Shown here: in pieces, positions 16,554 through 25,343 of the stretch
Layout: each line of letters opens with the position of its first letter
Position numbering within the stretch: the stretch's first letter is position 1
NCBI GenBank assembly: GCA_937871915.1
Contig: CALMPG010000187.1
Span: 17,203 to 81,202, forward strand
DNA: 64,000 nucleotides
Origin: an uncultured Phycisphaerales bacterium
GTDB taxonomy: Bacteria; Planctomycetota; Phycisphaerae; Phycisphaerales; UBA1924
Reading direction: 5' to 3'
The notes under the pieces: model-generated
What the model was told of the DNA's origin: nothing
The model's database searches: none
The model's input: the letters and a program-made list of their open reading frames with translations, nothing else
Program-made: the position numbers and the translations under genes

Positions 16554-18059
16554 TCACCCAGCCCTGACAACGCTCATCCCCCGCCACTTCCCCCCGCGGA
16601 AGCGCACCACCATCGCCACCGACAGCAGCATGATGTACGCCGCCGCGGCCGTCCACGGACCGACCGACTCCAGCCCCGGCGCCAGATACACCATCGCCCA
16701 TCCGCCCCCGACGATCACCGTCCAACTCAGCACGATCGTCGCCACGCCCGGCCAGTGCGTGTCCCCCGCCCCGCGCAGCGCCCCGCTGAGCGACATCGCG
16801 ATGCCATCAAAGAACTGGAACGCGGCCGTCGCGATCAGGAACCGCGACCCCAGCCTCAGCAACTCCGCCCGATCCGCCGCGCTCGCCTGCCCGTCGATGA
16901 ACAAATCCACCAGCCCCCGCCGGAACAGCACGAACACCAGCCCGCACGCGCACATGTACGCCACGGCGACCCTCAGCCCAAGCCACGCCCGCGCCGCGGC
17001 CTCGTCGGGCCTCCCCGCGCCGATCGACCTCCCCACCATCGCCGTGATCGCGATGGAAATGCCGTACGTCGGCATGAACGACATGCTCATCCACTGGTGC
17101 GCGATCCACCCCGCCGTCGAGTGCAGCGTCCCGAAGTGCCCCACCTGCGCCACCATGAAGATCGCCCAGCAGACCATCTCGTTGCCGAACATCAGCGCCC
17201 CCGGCCACCCGATCTTCAGCAGATCACGCATCGGCCCCCAGCGCGGCCGCCACGACTTCGCCGTGCCGTACGTCCGCCGATTTGTCGGCGACAGAAACAC
17301 CGCCATCGGGATCGCCAGCTCCACGCACGTGCCGACCACGGTCGCGATCGCCGCTCCGCGCAGGCCGCCCGCCCCAAGACCCAGCATGCCGGCCACGTGC
17401 GCCGTGACGCCGAACCACCAATCGACCACCGCATATCCCGTCGCCAGCGGGGCGCTCGTCCCGAAGATCAGCAGCGGGTTGAGCACGAAGTTCACGATGT
17501 TCCCCGCGACCACCGCGACGAGCACCACCGTGGGCTTGTGCATGCCGTAGAAATACTGCGCGATGCCGCGTGCGGCGATGGTGAAGATCGCACCGTACAC
17601 CAGGACCCGGGCGTACGCCGCGGCCAGCACATCCCGCTCGCGCAGTTCCGCGAGCATCGCCGCGTCCGTCGCGGGCGATCGGATCCACTCGAACACCTGC
17701 GGCAGCAGAAACCCGTAGGGCAGCATCACCGCCACCCACCAGAGCGCCGCCAGCCACAGCCCCGCCCACGCATACGCCGGGGCCCGCTCGGGCTTCCCGG
17801 CCCCGAGGTTCTGGGCCACGAACGTGTTGATCACCGTCAGGCACCCCATCGCGATCGAAATCGGAACAAACGCGCACAGCCCCCCGTTCCCCTGCGCCCC
17901 GACATAGATCGACTCCGGTCCGATCCGCGACACCATCAACTTGTCCACGAACTGCATGAGCGTGTACGACGCCATCGTCGCCACCGTCGGCGCGGCGATC
18001 GCCAGCATCTCCTTCAGTGGAGACCGCCGCGGAGATTCGGTGATGACGGCTGCGCCCAT
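16554..18059 (-). CDS. MATE-family multidrug/Na+ or H+ antiporter
   Basis: A 501-residue inner-membrane protein with 12 hydrophobic helices in two halves. Typical MATE features are the start of helix 1 (IAAPTVATMASYTLMQFVDKLMVSRIG), the helix 2 region GNGGLCAFVP and NTFVAQNLGAGKPE near 90, and a repeat in the second half (MVGRSIGAGRPDEA near 340). Such proteins export cationic organic compounds in exchange for Na+ or H+. It stands alone; the neighbour upstream is a zinc-ribbon membrane protein 33 bases away on the same strand. Confidence 0.93.
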   Translation of the reverse strand: MGAAVITESPRRSPLKEMLAIAAPTVATMASYTLMQFVDKLMVSRIGPESIYVGAQGNGGLCAFVPISIAMGCLTVINTFVAQNLGAGKPERAPAYAWAGLWLAALWWVAVMLPYGFLLPQVFEWIRSPATDAAMLAELRERDVLAAAYARVLVYGAIFTIAARGIAQYFYGMHKPTVVLVAVVAGNIVNFVLNPLLIFGTSAPLATGYAVVDWWFGVTAHVAGMLGLGAGGLRGAAIATVVGTCVELAIPMAVFLSPTNRRTYGTAKSWRPRWGPMRDLLKIGWPGALMFGNEMVCWAIFMVAQVGHFGTLHSTAGWIAHQWMSMSFMPTYGISIAITAMVGRSIGAGRPDEAAARAWLGLRVAVAYMCACGLVFVLFRRGLVDLFIDGQASAADRAELLRLGSRFLIATAAFQFFDGIAMSLSGALRGAGDTHWPGVATIVLSWTVIVGGGWAMVYLAPGLESVGPWTAAAAYIMLLSVAMVVRFRGGKWRGMSVVRAG

Positions 18060-18092
18060 GCGGGCAGAGCGTAGCGGTGGCCGGCCGTGTCG

Positions 18093-18557
18093 CTAACAGT
18101 CTTGAGCCATCGGCCATGCGCTCCCGCACTCGGGGCAAGTGATCAAGCCGTCGGAACTGGAATCGAGACCGGCGAGGTTGTAGGCACAGGAGGGGCAATG
18201 CCGCTGCGCGAGCATCTCCGCGACAACATGGCGCGAAATGCCGGTTGAACGAATGCGCATGAACGCAGTGACAAGCACCGTGAGTCCAAGCACCACGCCG
18301 ACCACGAACCACTCCGTCTTGCCCTGCCGAAGCGGAACGACGATCCCCTGACCGACAATGACGACCGCCAGAAACGCGCAACCTACAAAGAAACCCTTTC
18401 GATACCCGGCCTGTTCGCGTGCCAGCGCATGCAGGTTGTGCTTGTGCCCCCGGAGCAGCGGGTCATCGGATGCCGGCAACGATCGCGGATCGTACAGCAC
18501 AACGCGCCGACCGCGGGCGTCGCGAACGGTGTGGATGTGGGTGATCCAGTTGCTCAT
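18093..18557 (-). CDS. small membrane protein with C-terminal zinc ribbon
   Basis: A 154-residue protein of unknown function. It has two transmembrane segments (about 56-74 and 84-102) and a C-terminal ribbon with HCPSCAYNLAGL and CPECGSAWP, i.e. two CPxC knuckles separated by about 16 residues. This ribbon, with the G-L after the first knuckle, recurs in Planctomycetota membrane proteins; another copy is in the HEAT-repeat protein at 25440. The last residue is a Cys. Probably cytoplasmic ribbon on an inner-membrane anchor. Confidence 0.75.
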   Translation of the reverse strand: MSNWITHIHTVRDARGRRVVLYDPRSLPASDDPLLRGHKHNLHALAREQAGYRKGFFVGCAFLAVVIVGQGIVVPLRQGKTEWFVVGVVLGLTVLVTAFMRIRSTGISRHVVAEMLAQRHCPSCAYNLAGLDSSSDGLITCPECGSAWPMAQDC

Positions 18558-18619
18558 GTTGGGGGGAATGTCGCTCGTCGAGTCGGCAAGTCGGAAGCCA
18601 CATCAACTCGGTGGGTGTC

Positions 18620-19717
18620 TCAGATCCCCGCCCCATCCGCAAGCCACCCAAGTTCCGGCGTGCTCGCCGCTCCGCCGTCCCTCTTCACACCAGCCTTCGC
18701 CGCGCCGCTCGTGGGCTTGAGCACCGGCTCGGGGCGCGTCTGCTGCACCACATGCCCCGGCGCGACGGACGACGTCACAAACACCCCGCCCGCGATCACG
18801 CAGTCATCGCCGATCACCGTGTCCCCGCCGAGGATCACCGCCCCGGCATAGATCGTCACGCGGTCCCCGATCGTCGGGTGCCGCTTGATCCCCCGGATCA
18901 CCCGCCCCCGCTCGTCCTTGGGAAAACTCCGCGCCCCGAGCGTCACGCCCTGGTAGATCTTCACGTGCCTCCCGATCACGCTCGTCTCGCCGATCACGGT
19001 CGCCGAGCCGTGGTCCACGAAGAACGACTCGCCGATCTGCGCCCCCGGATGGATGTCGATCCCCGTCCGGCTGTGCGCCTGCTCGCTCATGATCCGCGCC
19101 AGCAGCGGCACGCCCAGCCCATAGAGCGTGTGCGCCAGCCGATGGATCGTGATCGCCTCCAGCCCCGGATAGCACAGGATGATCTCGTCGGTGTGCTCCG
19201 CAGCTGGATCGCCGTCGTACGCCGCCTGCACGTCCAGCGCCAGCATCCGGCGCGCCTCGGGCAGGCGCGTCATGAACTCCCCCACCACCGCGTCCACAAA
19301 CGCCCCGTCGGCCATCCCCGCGGGCACGACGGCCTCGAACCCCGGCTGCGGCGGTCGCCGCCCATACCGAAGCACCGCCCGAACCTCGTCGGCCAGGAGT
19401 TTCGCTACCCGCGCGCACAGCCGCGTCACGTGCGCCTCGAGCTCCCCGTCCCAGAGCGGATCGGCGTCGAAGAAGCCCGGGAACATCAGCCGACGAAGGT
19501 CGTCGGTCAGCCCTCGCACCCGCTCGACATCCGCGGCCCGAAACCCGTCCGCCCCGCCCCCGGCCCCAACGCCCACCCACGGCGTCTCTCCACCCCCCAC
19601 CGACCCGAACCCCGCCCGCAGCCGGGTGATCCGATCCTCGCGCATGGACCGCACCAACGAGGCCGCGGCCCGCTCGGTGGATGCATCCGACCCGCTGTTG
19701 CGCTCGTAGGTGCTCAT
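18620..19717 (-). CDS. cysE: serine O-acetyltransferase
   Basis: Makes O-acetyl-L-serine from serine and acetyl-CoA, the first step of cysteine synthesis. The C-terminal left-handed beta-helix carries GIDIHPGAQIGESFFVDHG with the catalytic His, then GVTLGARSFP and hexapeptide turns through about 330. The N-terminal half (to about 190) is helical, with RMEAHS-like region replaced by GLEAITIHRLAHTLYGLG, which fits the family. At 365 residues it is longer than E. coli CysE (273) and like the longer EpsC/SAT forms. The ATG at 19717 begins the conserved-looking protein; the frame stays open to 20011 but that part is Arg/Gly-rich noise. No cysK is adjacent. Confidence 0.9.
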   Translation of the reverse strand: MSTYERNSGSDASTERAAASLVRSMREDRITRLRAGFGSVGGGETPWVGVGAGGGADGFRAADVERVRGLTDDLRRLMFPGFFDADPLWDGELEAHVTRLCARVAKLLADEVRAVLRYGRRPPQPGFEAVVPAGMADGAFVDAVVGEFMTRLPEARRMLALDVQAAYDGDPAAEHTDEIILCYPGLEAITIHRLAHTLYGLGVPLLARIMSEQAHSRTGIDIHPGAQIGESFFVDHGSATVIGETSVIGRHVKIYQGVTLGARSFPKDERGRVIRGIKRHPTIGDRVTIYAGAVILGGDTVIGDDCVIAGGVFVTSSVAPGHVVQQTRPEPVLKPTSGAAKAGVKRDGGAASTPELGWLADGAGI

Positions 19718-19992
19718 GCGTGAATGGGAGTATCGACCCTTCGTGCCCGCCGGGCGACCCGCGAGGAAAACTCGACATCGGCACCTATCCGGGCAAGCCC
19801 CCGGAAACGGTCCCCAACACACCCCCCTATCCCCCCACCCCCTGACCCCCGTTCCGACTCCACCCAAGACCCGTCCGGTGCCCGGGCGGCCCGGGGAAGC
19901 CCGATTCGCTCCATGCGGGCTTGACGCTCGCTCCCACCCGCGGTACAACCACCCCTCCACGCGGCCTTTTTCCCCCAGCCAGGAGTCTCCGA

Positions 19993-20268
19993 ATGTCCCG
20001 TCTCCTCCCAACCGTCCGCACCATGCTCCTTCTGGGTGCTCTCGCGTCCTTGTCCGGCTGCATGTTCACCGGCAACGAGCAACTCGACGAGGTCCGCTCC
20101 GATCCCTCGCCCAACCTCGACACCCTCCACCAGCGCCCGGTCGATGTCGACAACGCCATGGTGGTGACGTTCGACGAGAACGGCCGCATGTTCTGGGAGG
20201 ACCTGGGCCGCGTCTGGCTGACCGACCGCCCCTCGCGCCTCTCTCGCGAGCCGCAGCTCCGTCCGTAG
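19993..20268 (+). CDS. small lipoprotein of unknown function
   Basis: A 91-residue protein with a signal peptide ending in the lipobox LSGC, so Cys at about 24 is the likely lipidated residue. The mature part is short and acidic, with WEDLGRVWLTDRPSRL at the end. AGGAG lies 8 bases before the ATG at 19993. It is monocistronic, with a hairpin at 20304-20326. It is likely a Planctomycetota-specific envelope protein. Confidence 0.8.
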   Translation: MSRLLPTVRTMLLLGALASLSGCMFTGNEQLDEVRSDPSPNLDTLHQRPVDVDNAMVVTFDENGRMFWEDLGRVWLTDRPSRLSREPQLRP

Positions 20269-20303
20269 CGCCCGCGGTCCAGGCCATCAGGTTCCATCAT
20301 CAG

Positions 20304-20330
20304 CGCCCGCGTCATCGACGCGGGCGTTGC
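20304..20330 (+). terminator. hairpin after the small lipoprotein gene
   Basis: A perfect 10-bp stem (20304-20313 with 20317-20326, loop ATC) lies 35 bases after the stop codon. The T tract is weak (GTTGCCTTT), so it may be a partial or rho-assisted terminator. Confidence 0.6.
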
Positions 20331-20365
20331 CTTTGACGCCGGCCCTGCGCCCCGGCCCAACCAAC

Positions 20366-20392
20366 AAAAAAAAGCCGCCCGGATCGGGCGGC
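20366..20392 (-). terminator. intrinsic terminator of the HTH gene
   Basis: On the minus strand a GCCGCCC/GGGCGGC stem (20374-20380 with 20386-20392) is followed by eight T residues (complement of 20366-20373). It is 28 bases after the stop at 20420, a textbook rho-independent terminator. Confidence 0.9.
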
Positions 20393-20419
20393 GAAGATGA
20401 ACTCCAAAGCGCCAAAGAC

Positions 20420-20818
20420 TCACTTGGCGGTGTACTTGCCGCGTTCCACGCGCTTGAACTTGCCGCTGTTGATAAGCGTCTGGTTCACGATCGTGCGAAA
20501 CGACGGTGAGGTGGTCTTGTACCCGAAGTCCTGCACGGCCTGCGAAACCTCGGTGACGGACATCACCTTGTTCGCCAGCACCTTCGAGAGGGCCTCCACC
20601 AGGTTCATCTCGTTCTTGGGCCGGCGCCGGATCGCCAGTCCGCCGGCGCGAACAGACCCGCCATGCTCGGCGATCTGCGCGTCCAGCGTCCGCACCTTCG
20701 CCAGCAGCCGTTCTCGCTTGCGAAGCAGCCCGCCCACGCGACGCTCGCGATTCGCCAACTCGCGACGCAGGTCCGCGACCGACAAGCCGCCCAGTTTGCC
20801 ACCCGATGATCGTGCCAT
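20420..20818 (-). CDS. small winged-helix/HARE-HTH-like protein
   Basis: A 132-residue basic protein. Residues 8-50 form a coiled coil (LRRELANRERRVGGLLRKRERLLAKVRTLDAQI); residues 65-132 form a helix-turn-helix with EALSKVLANKVMSVTEVSQAV, FRTIVNQTLINSG and KFKRVERGKYTAK, a pattern of the HARE-HTH / winged-helix type that is common in Planctomycetota. Lys/Arg-rich with a short acidic core. It is likely a DNA-binding or nucleoid-associated protein. The ATG at 20818 follows AGGAA; the frame extends to 20878 without signs of coding. Confidence 0.75.
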   Translation of the reverse strand: MARSSGGKLGGLSVADLRRELANRERRVGGLLRKRERLLAKVRTLDAQIAEHGGSVRAGGLAIRRRPKNEMNLVEALSKVLANKVMSVTEVSQAVQDFGYKTTSPSFRTIVNQTLINSGKFKRVERGKYTAK

Positions 20819-20948
20819 GACGAGTTCCTGGTTTTGCCCGACGGTCCTGGGCGAGCAGTGTTGTTGAGCCAAGTGCAAGCGTCCCGCAGCGAGACGCGGC
20901 TGCCGACGACGCGCGAAGATGCTATCGCGTCAAACGAAGAAGTGTGGC

Positions 20949-20979
20949 GATCCGGTTCTCGCGAGAGCAAATCCGGATC
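20949..20979. repeat. nested inverted repeat between the HTH gene and parB
   Basis: GATCCGG (20949-20955) and its complement CCGGATC (20973-20979) enclose a second perfect palindrome CTCGCGAG (20958-20965). A further ATCCGG follows at about 20983-20988. The element lies in the 214-base gap between the HTH gene and parB, upstream of the HTH gene and downstream of parB. It could be an operator for the HTH protein or part of a transcription signal. Confidence 0.45.
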
Positions 20980-21032
20980 AGAATCCGGTGTGTGTTAGTA
21001 TGTTTTGGGCCCGAATGCCACCACGGTGCGGA

Positions 21033-22127
21033 CTATTTGAGCACAAACCCCATCTTGGACATCAACCCGTCAAAGTGGTCCAGATCAAAGAACTTGATCA
21101 CGATCGAGCCCCGCTTCCCCCCGGCGCTGGCTCGAAGACGCACGCTCGTGCCGAGGTGCTCCCCGAGTTGTTTCTCCAGTTCGCGAAGCGCCAACGCCTT
21201 CGCCCGTGCCGGCTCGCCGATGACAACCGCGGGAGCGGCGCCGGACCCCGACGCCTCGGTCGCCCGCGCGATCCCCTGCTCCAGCCGTCGCACCGACCAA
21301 CCCTGCGTCGCCGCCTGACGCGCCAGACCCACGCGAATCGCCCCCGCCGGCGCACCCAGCAGCACCTTTCCATGCCCAACCGAGAGCTGGTTCGCATCGA
21401 GCAGATCACGAATGTCCTGCTCGAGGTCGGTCAGCCGCGACAGATTCGCCGCCGTGGTCCGGTCGATGCCGAGCCTCTCCCCCACCTGCGCGTGCGAAAG
21501 CCCGAAGCGCTCGCACAAACCGCGAATCGCCCACGCCCGCTCCATCGGCGTCAGATCGGCGCGCTGGATGTTCTCCACCAGCGCCCACTCCGCCGCCTGC
21601 TCGTCGCCGAGCCTCGACACCACCGCGGGAATTGCCGCCAGTCCCGCGAGCCTGCCCGCCCGCCATCGGCGCTCGCCCGCGACGAGCTCGTACCGGCCGC
21701 TCTGCGCGCCCGGCCTGAGCAGAATCGGCTGGATCACCCCCGCCGTTCGGATCGACGCGGCCAGCTCCGCCAGCTGCGTCTCATCAAACGCCCGGCGCGG
21801 CTGAAACCGGTTCGGCTCGATCGCGTCGATCGGCACCAGCACCAGCCGATCGCCGCCCTGGGCTTCCGAGGTCGGCGATCCTGCCGGATCCGGTGCGGCC
21901 CGCATCGGTACCGCAAGCGTCGGAACCGCCGACGCCGCGCTTCGCGCGGGCGCAACCGAAGCCTTCGGCTCAACCACGCCGGGATTCATGGATGCGCTCG
22001 GATCGCTCGCCGTCGCGGCCGGGACATGCACCTCGACGGGTTCGCCCAACAGCGCGCTCAGGCCGCGCCCCAGCCGCCGAGGCTTTGTGGAGATCTCCGA
22101 TTTGTTAGTTGTTAGCATTTTGTTCAT
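21033..22127 (-). CDS. parB: chromosome-partitioning protein ParB
   Basis: A 364-residue CTP-dependent sliding clamp and parS-binding protein. It starts with the usual RRLGRGLSALLGE tail motif near 18, has a long Ala/Pro-rich linker, and then the ParB domain: IDAIEPNRFQPRRAFDE near 135, GVIQPILLRP, and YELVAGERRWRAGRLAG, which contains the GERRxRA CTP-binding motif. A helix-turn-helix follows (LSHAQVGERLGIDRTTAANLSRL) and a C-terminal dimerisation part. The ATG at 22127 follows AAGGAGG by 8 bases. No parA/soj lies beside it in the window. A parS-like site is 660 bases away at 22786-22801. Confidence 0.95.
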   Translation of the reverse strand: MNKMLTTNKSEISTKPRRLGRGLSALLGEPVEVHVPAATASDPSASMNPGVVEPKASVAPARSAASAVPTLAVPMRAAPDPAGSPTSEAQGGDRLVLVPIDAIEPNRFQPRRAFDETQLAELAASIRTAGVIQPILLRPGAQSGRYELVAGERRWRAGRLAGLAAIPAVVSRLGDEQAAEWALVENIQRADLTPMERAWAIRGLCERFGLSHAQVGERLGIDRTTAANLSRLTDLEQDIRDLLDANQLSVGHGKVLLGAPAGAIRVGLARQAATQGWSVRRLEQGIARATEASGSGAAPAVVIGEPARAKALALRELEKQLGEHLGTSVRLRASAGGKRGSIVIKFFDLDHFDGLMSKMGFVLK

Positions 22128-22208
22128 ATATTCGCCTCCTTGCACCACAATATACTGTGTCGAATATCCTACGTCTACTCTATCTGGCACTCACACACGG
22201 ATTCCCCC

Positions 22209-22766
22209 ATGGCCAAGCGTCGTTCCAAGCGTACCTCCTCCGCCCGCAAGACGCGAGGCGCCCTTTCACTGGCTCCGCGAAACAAAGCAGGGTTTCGACA
22301 CACCCCACCCCCCATCGAAGTCATCGCTCGTGGCTGCCTTGTGGAGGAATCCCGGGTCCTGCTGTGCAGGAATCTGAAGCACGGATACCTGTTTCTTCCC
22401 GGCGGACATGTCGAGTTTGGAGAATCGGCCGCGGTCGCCGTCGCACGCGAGTTTCTTGAGGAGTCCGGCCTGGTCGTTCGCGTGCGGGAACTCGCCCTCG
22501 CCAGCGAGGGGGTGTTTACCACGAAAAAACACCTCCACCACGAGGTGAACCTTGTGTTCCTTGTGGAACGTCCAGGCGCGGCGTCAAAGCCCGGCCGGCC
22601 ATCCGGCGTCAAGAGCCGCGAAGCTCACATCGCCTTCGAGTGGATCGAACTTTCGGCGGTCGTGGACTTTGATATTCGCCCGACCGCCGCCAAGGCCTGG
22701 CTGGCGACACTTGTCGGCACGGATCGCAATCCAATCGAGTGGGTGTCCGAAATCCCCAAGGCGTGA
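22209..22766 (+). CDS. Nudix hydrolase
   Basis: A 185-residue enzyme that should cleave a nucleoside-diphosphate-linked substrate. The Nudix box is intact near 62-84: GHVEFGE, then seven residues, then REFLEESGL, which matches Gx5Ex7REUxEExGU. A basic N-terminal tail (MAKRRSKRTSSARKTRG) precedes it; the box is flanked by strands IARGCLVEESRVLLC and HLHHEVNLVFLV. The ATG at 22209 gives the basic tail; substrates cannot be told. It is divergent from parB across an 81-base, AT-richer gap that should hold both promoters. Confidence 0.88.
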   Translation: MAKRRSKRTSSARKTRGALSLAPRNKAGFRHTPPPIEVIARGCLVEESRVLLCRNLKHGYLFLPGGHVEFGESAAVAVAREFLEESGLVVRVRELALASEGVFTTKKHLHHEVNLVFLVERPGAASKPGRPSGVKSREAHIAFEWIELSAVVDFDIRPTAAKAWLATLVGTDRNPIEWVSEIPKA

Positions 22767-22785
22767 AGTGGAGAGGGCCAGGGAG

Positions 22786-22801
22786 CGTTCCACGCGGAAC
22801 G
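22786..22801. promoter_or_regulatory. parS-like partition site
   Basis: The 16-base CGTTCCACGCGGAACG is a near-perfect inverted repeat (7 of 8 pairs; mismatch at the 7th/10th bases). It matches the general form of bacterial parS (TGTTCCACGTGGAACA-like) apart from the outer bases and one central base. It lies 20 bases after the Nudix stop and 660 bases from the parB start, where chromosomal parS sites are often found. It could also be an isolated palindrome. Confidence 0.5.
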
Positions 22802-22831
22802 AGCGCCAGGACCGGCCCGGGAGGTGGTGGT

Positions 22832-22842
22832 GGGGGGGGGGG
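22832..22842 (+). repeat. run of 11 G
   Basis: A homopolymer of 11 guanines lies between the parS-like site and the histidine-kinase gene. In this GC-rich genome it may be a slippage-prone tract or sequencing-error hot spot; it is outside the coding frame chosen for the kinase. Confidence 0.7.
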
Positions 22843-22994
22843 CCACGTCCGATCACGGCCGCTCCTCGTGCCTTGGCGGATGCACAGACGGCACAACATG
22901 CACCGTGGAGCCATGTGCTTCCAGGATTGGTGGTCCGAGGTGCTCGCGCCCCGCACGCATGCCGATGGCAGCGGAGTCCCAAGGGGCCCGCTCC

Positions 22995-23888
22995 ATGGTC
23001 GAATCCCAGACCGACTCTCACAGGTCCCCGTCAGCACGCCCGGAGCGTCGGGAGCCCGATGCCGGCCCAGACCACACCCCGGCGGCCCCGGACCTCCGCG
23101 TCCTCGACCTGCACCTGGAGCGACTCAATCGCTTGGCAAGCATGGGCGCCGTCACCGGCATGATCGCCCACGAGTTCAACAACATCCTCACCCCGATCAT
23201 GTCCTACGCCCAGATGGCCCTGGAAGAGCCCGAGAATCGCGAGCTCTCGGTCAAGGCGCTCCGGCGCACCATGGCCGGCGCCGAGCGGGCGGCCAAGATC
23301 GCCGACGCGATCCTGAACTTCGTCCGCGAGGATTCCGGGCCGATACGACCCTCCCACTGCAAGGTCGCCGCAGTCGTGGCCGAGTCCGCGGCATGCCTGG
23401 CAGGCCGAACCACCGACGTCGGAGGACGCCTCACGATCCGCGTTCCCGATGGAATGGAAGCCGCCATCGAGGGAGCGCGTCTGCAGCAGGTGCTCGTCAA
23501 TCTCATCCTCAACGCTCGCGCGGCCATGGGGGATCGCGAACGCGACATGGAAATCGCCGCGACCGAGTGCCCACTGCCCCCGAACAGCCCCGCCGGCGCC
23601 GCCGATAGCCGACGCTGTTCCTCATGGAACCAGGCCGAGCACCCGACACTTCGAGGCCCCTGGATCGTGATCACCGTTCGTGATCGCGGTCCCGGGATGG
23701 GCGCCGAACAACTCGACGCATTGTTCACGCCCTTTCGGTCCGGCTCGGATCCGGCGTTCCACCGCGGCACCGGGCTGGGCATGACCGTGTCGCGACGGCT
23801 CATCGAAGCAGCGGGGGGGTGGCTCGTCGTGGAATCCGAACAGGGCCGCGGAACGACCGTCTACATCGTGCTCCCCGCGCGATGCTGA
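22995..23888 (+). CDS. soluble sensor-type histidine kinase (HisKA-HATPase only)
   Basis: A 297-residue kinase with no transmembrane segment and no visible PAS or GAF domain. HisKA has AHEFNNILTPIMS near 57; HATPase_c has LQQVLVNLILNARAAMG near 160, RDRGPGMG near 230 and RGTGLGMTVSRRLIE near 260. The ~30-residue region between N-box and G1 box carries an unusual Cys/Pro/Ser-rich insert. I chose the ATG at 22995, with AAGGGG 9 bases upstream; the frame opens at 22824 in a low-complexity, poly-G stretch. No response regulator is adjacent. It is probably one partner of a phosphorelay with genes elsewhere. Confidence 0.85.
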   Translation: MVESQTDSHRSPSARPERREPDAGPDHTPAAPDLRVLDLHLERLNRLASMGAVTGMIAHEFNNILTPIMSYAQMALEEPENRELSVKALRRTMAGAERAAKIADAILNFVREDSGPIRPSHCKVAAVVAESAACLAGRTTDVGGRLTIRVPDGMEAAIEGARLQQVLVNLILNARAAMGDRERDMEIAATECPLPPNSPAGAADSRRCSSWNQAEHPTLRGPWIVITVRDRGPGMGAEQLDALFTPFRSGSDPAFHRGTGLGMTVSRRLIEAAGGWLVVESEQGRGTTVYIVLPARC

Positions 23889-23917
23889 ACAAGGTAGAAA
23901 TACCTAACAAAATACGT

Positions 23918-24814
23918 TCATTTGGGTTCCGCCGAGCCGATCGGCGATACCACGGGGGCTGCCCTCTCGCCCGCCCAGCGTTGTGGCCGCCGAGCGGCCT
24001 TGCGGGCCCACTCAAAGCCGAAGTTGCGTTGCGCGGCGTCGGTGATCCGATCCACCACCTCCTCCGGCGAGTCGGTGCAGATCAGCAGCCCGACATCCTC
24101 CGGGCTGATGGTGCGCTCCATCACCATGCGCTCCCGAAGAAAATCGATCAGCGGCTGCCAGAAGTCCGTGCCCACCAGCACCACCGGAAAATCGCGGATC
24201 TTCCCCGTCTGGATCAGCGTCACCGCCTCGAACAACTCGTCCATCGTCCCAAACCCCCCGGGCATGACGACGAACGCGTACGAGTACTTGACGAGCATCA
24301 CCTTCCGCACGAAGAAGTAGCGAAACTCCACGAACCGATCCACGTACGAGTTGGGCTGCTGCTCCATCGGCAGCTCGATGTTGAGCCCGATCGACGGACC
24401 CCCCGCGTCCCGGGCCCCGCGATTGGCCGCCTCCATGATCCCCGGCCCGCCCCCCGTGAGAATCGTGAACCCGACCCGGCTGAGCCTCGCCGAGATGTCC
24501 CGCGCCATCGAGTAGTACCGGTGGTCTTCCTTGAATCGCGCCGAGCCGAACACCGTCACGCACGGCCCGACGAAGTGCAACGAGCGAAACCCCTTGATGA
24601 ACTCGATCGCGATGCGGACGACGCGAAACAGCTCGAACCGCCGCGTCTTCGGCCCCTCGAGAAACTCGCCTTCCTCCACGTTGCGCGTGGATTTTCCCCA
24701 CCTTCGCCCGTTGGGGTCGGCCGGAGTCATCGGCGGGCCCTCGTCGAGGATGAACCTCGGGCGTTGCCGGGGTTCTCCTGCCTGCGGTCGATCGTCGTTC
24801 GATTCCGGGTTCAT
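23918..24814 (-). CDS. LOG-family (lysine-decarboxylase-like) protein
   Basis: A 298-residue protein of the family of cytokinin-activating phosphoribohydrolases and related nucleotide hydrolases. The motifs are clear: GSARFKEDHRYY near 95, TGGGPGIMEAANRGA near 127 and MPGGFGTMDELFE near 210, the last being the PGGxGTxxE signature. Bacterial members may release free nucleobases from nucleoside monophosphates; the exact substrate is unclear. The N-terminal 60 residues are polar and not conserved. The ATG at 24814 begins MNPESNDDR; the frame is open upstream but has no plausible start or coding character. Genes upstream are divergent. Confidence 0.88.
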   Translation of the reverse strand: MNPESNDDRPQAGEPRQRPRFILDEGPPMTPADPNGRRWGKSTRNVEEGEFLEGPKTRRFELFRVVRIAIEFIKGFRSLHFVGPCVTVFGSARFKEDHRYYSMARDISARLSRVGFTILTGGGPGIMEAANRGARDAGGPSIGLNIELPMEQQPNSYVDRFVEFRYFFVRKVMLVKYSYAFVVMPGGFGTMDELFEAVTLIQTGKIRDFPVVLVGTDFWQPLIDFLRERMVMERTISPEDVGLLICTDSPEEVVDRITDAAQRNFGFEWARKAARRPQRWAGERAAPVVSPIGSAEPK

Positions 24815-24863
24815 CGTGCCGGGAACTGTAGGTGGAGCGCCCACGCCGTCCGTAGGATCCGCC

Positions 24864-25343
24864 ATGAGCGGCGAGCACGAAAGAACAGTTGCCGTGGCGG
24901 TCACGCCCACCGTCTTCCTCGCCGAGACCATCGCCGCCTCGCTCCGCGAGCGAGGCATCGACGCCCGCGTTCTCGACGACGCGGCGACCGGCACATGGGG
25001 AATGCCCATGGGCCCGGGCAACGGCGTCAGGGTCGTCGTCCTCGAGCGAGACAAGGAGGGCGCCGAGCTCGCCCTCGCCGACGTGCGCGCGGAATCCCAG
25101 AGCATCGACTGGGACGCCGTGGACACCGGCGGCCCGCCGGAGGCCCATCGCCTCGTGCAGGCCTCCAAGGCCCGCCGATGGGTCTGGACCGTCTCCATGC
25201 TCATGGTCCCCATCGGCCTGTTCGTGCTCGCCTACGGCGTCGATCGCGCCGACCCCTACATCAAGACGGTCGGCGGCACGCTCCTGCTCGCCTCCATGGT
25301 CCTCGTGGCGTACCAGTTGTTCCCGGAGCGCCGGGGAACGTAA
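24864..25343 (+). CDS. DUF2007-like small membrane protein
   Basis: A 159-residue protein. The first 70 residues have the DUF2007 layout (VAVTPTVFLAETIAASLRERGIDARVLDD, VRVVVLERDKEGAELALADV), a small alpha/beta domain suspected in signal transduction. The last 60 residues hold two transmembrane segments (about 107-128 and 135-153). It begins 50 bases after the divergent LOG gene. Function unknown. Confidence 0.75.
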   Translation: MSGEHERTVAVAVTPTVFLAETIAASLRERGIDARVLDDAATGTWGMPMGPGNGVRVVVLERDKEGAELALADVRAESQSIDWDAVDTGGPPEAHRLVQASKARRWVWTVSMLMVPIGLFVLAYGVDRADPYIKTVGGTLLLASMVLVAYQLFPERRGT

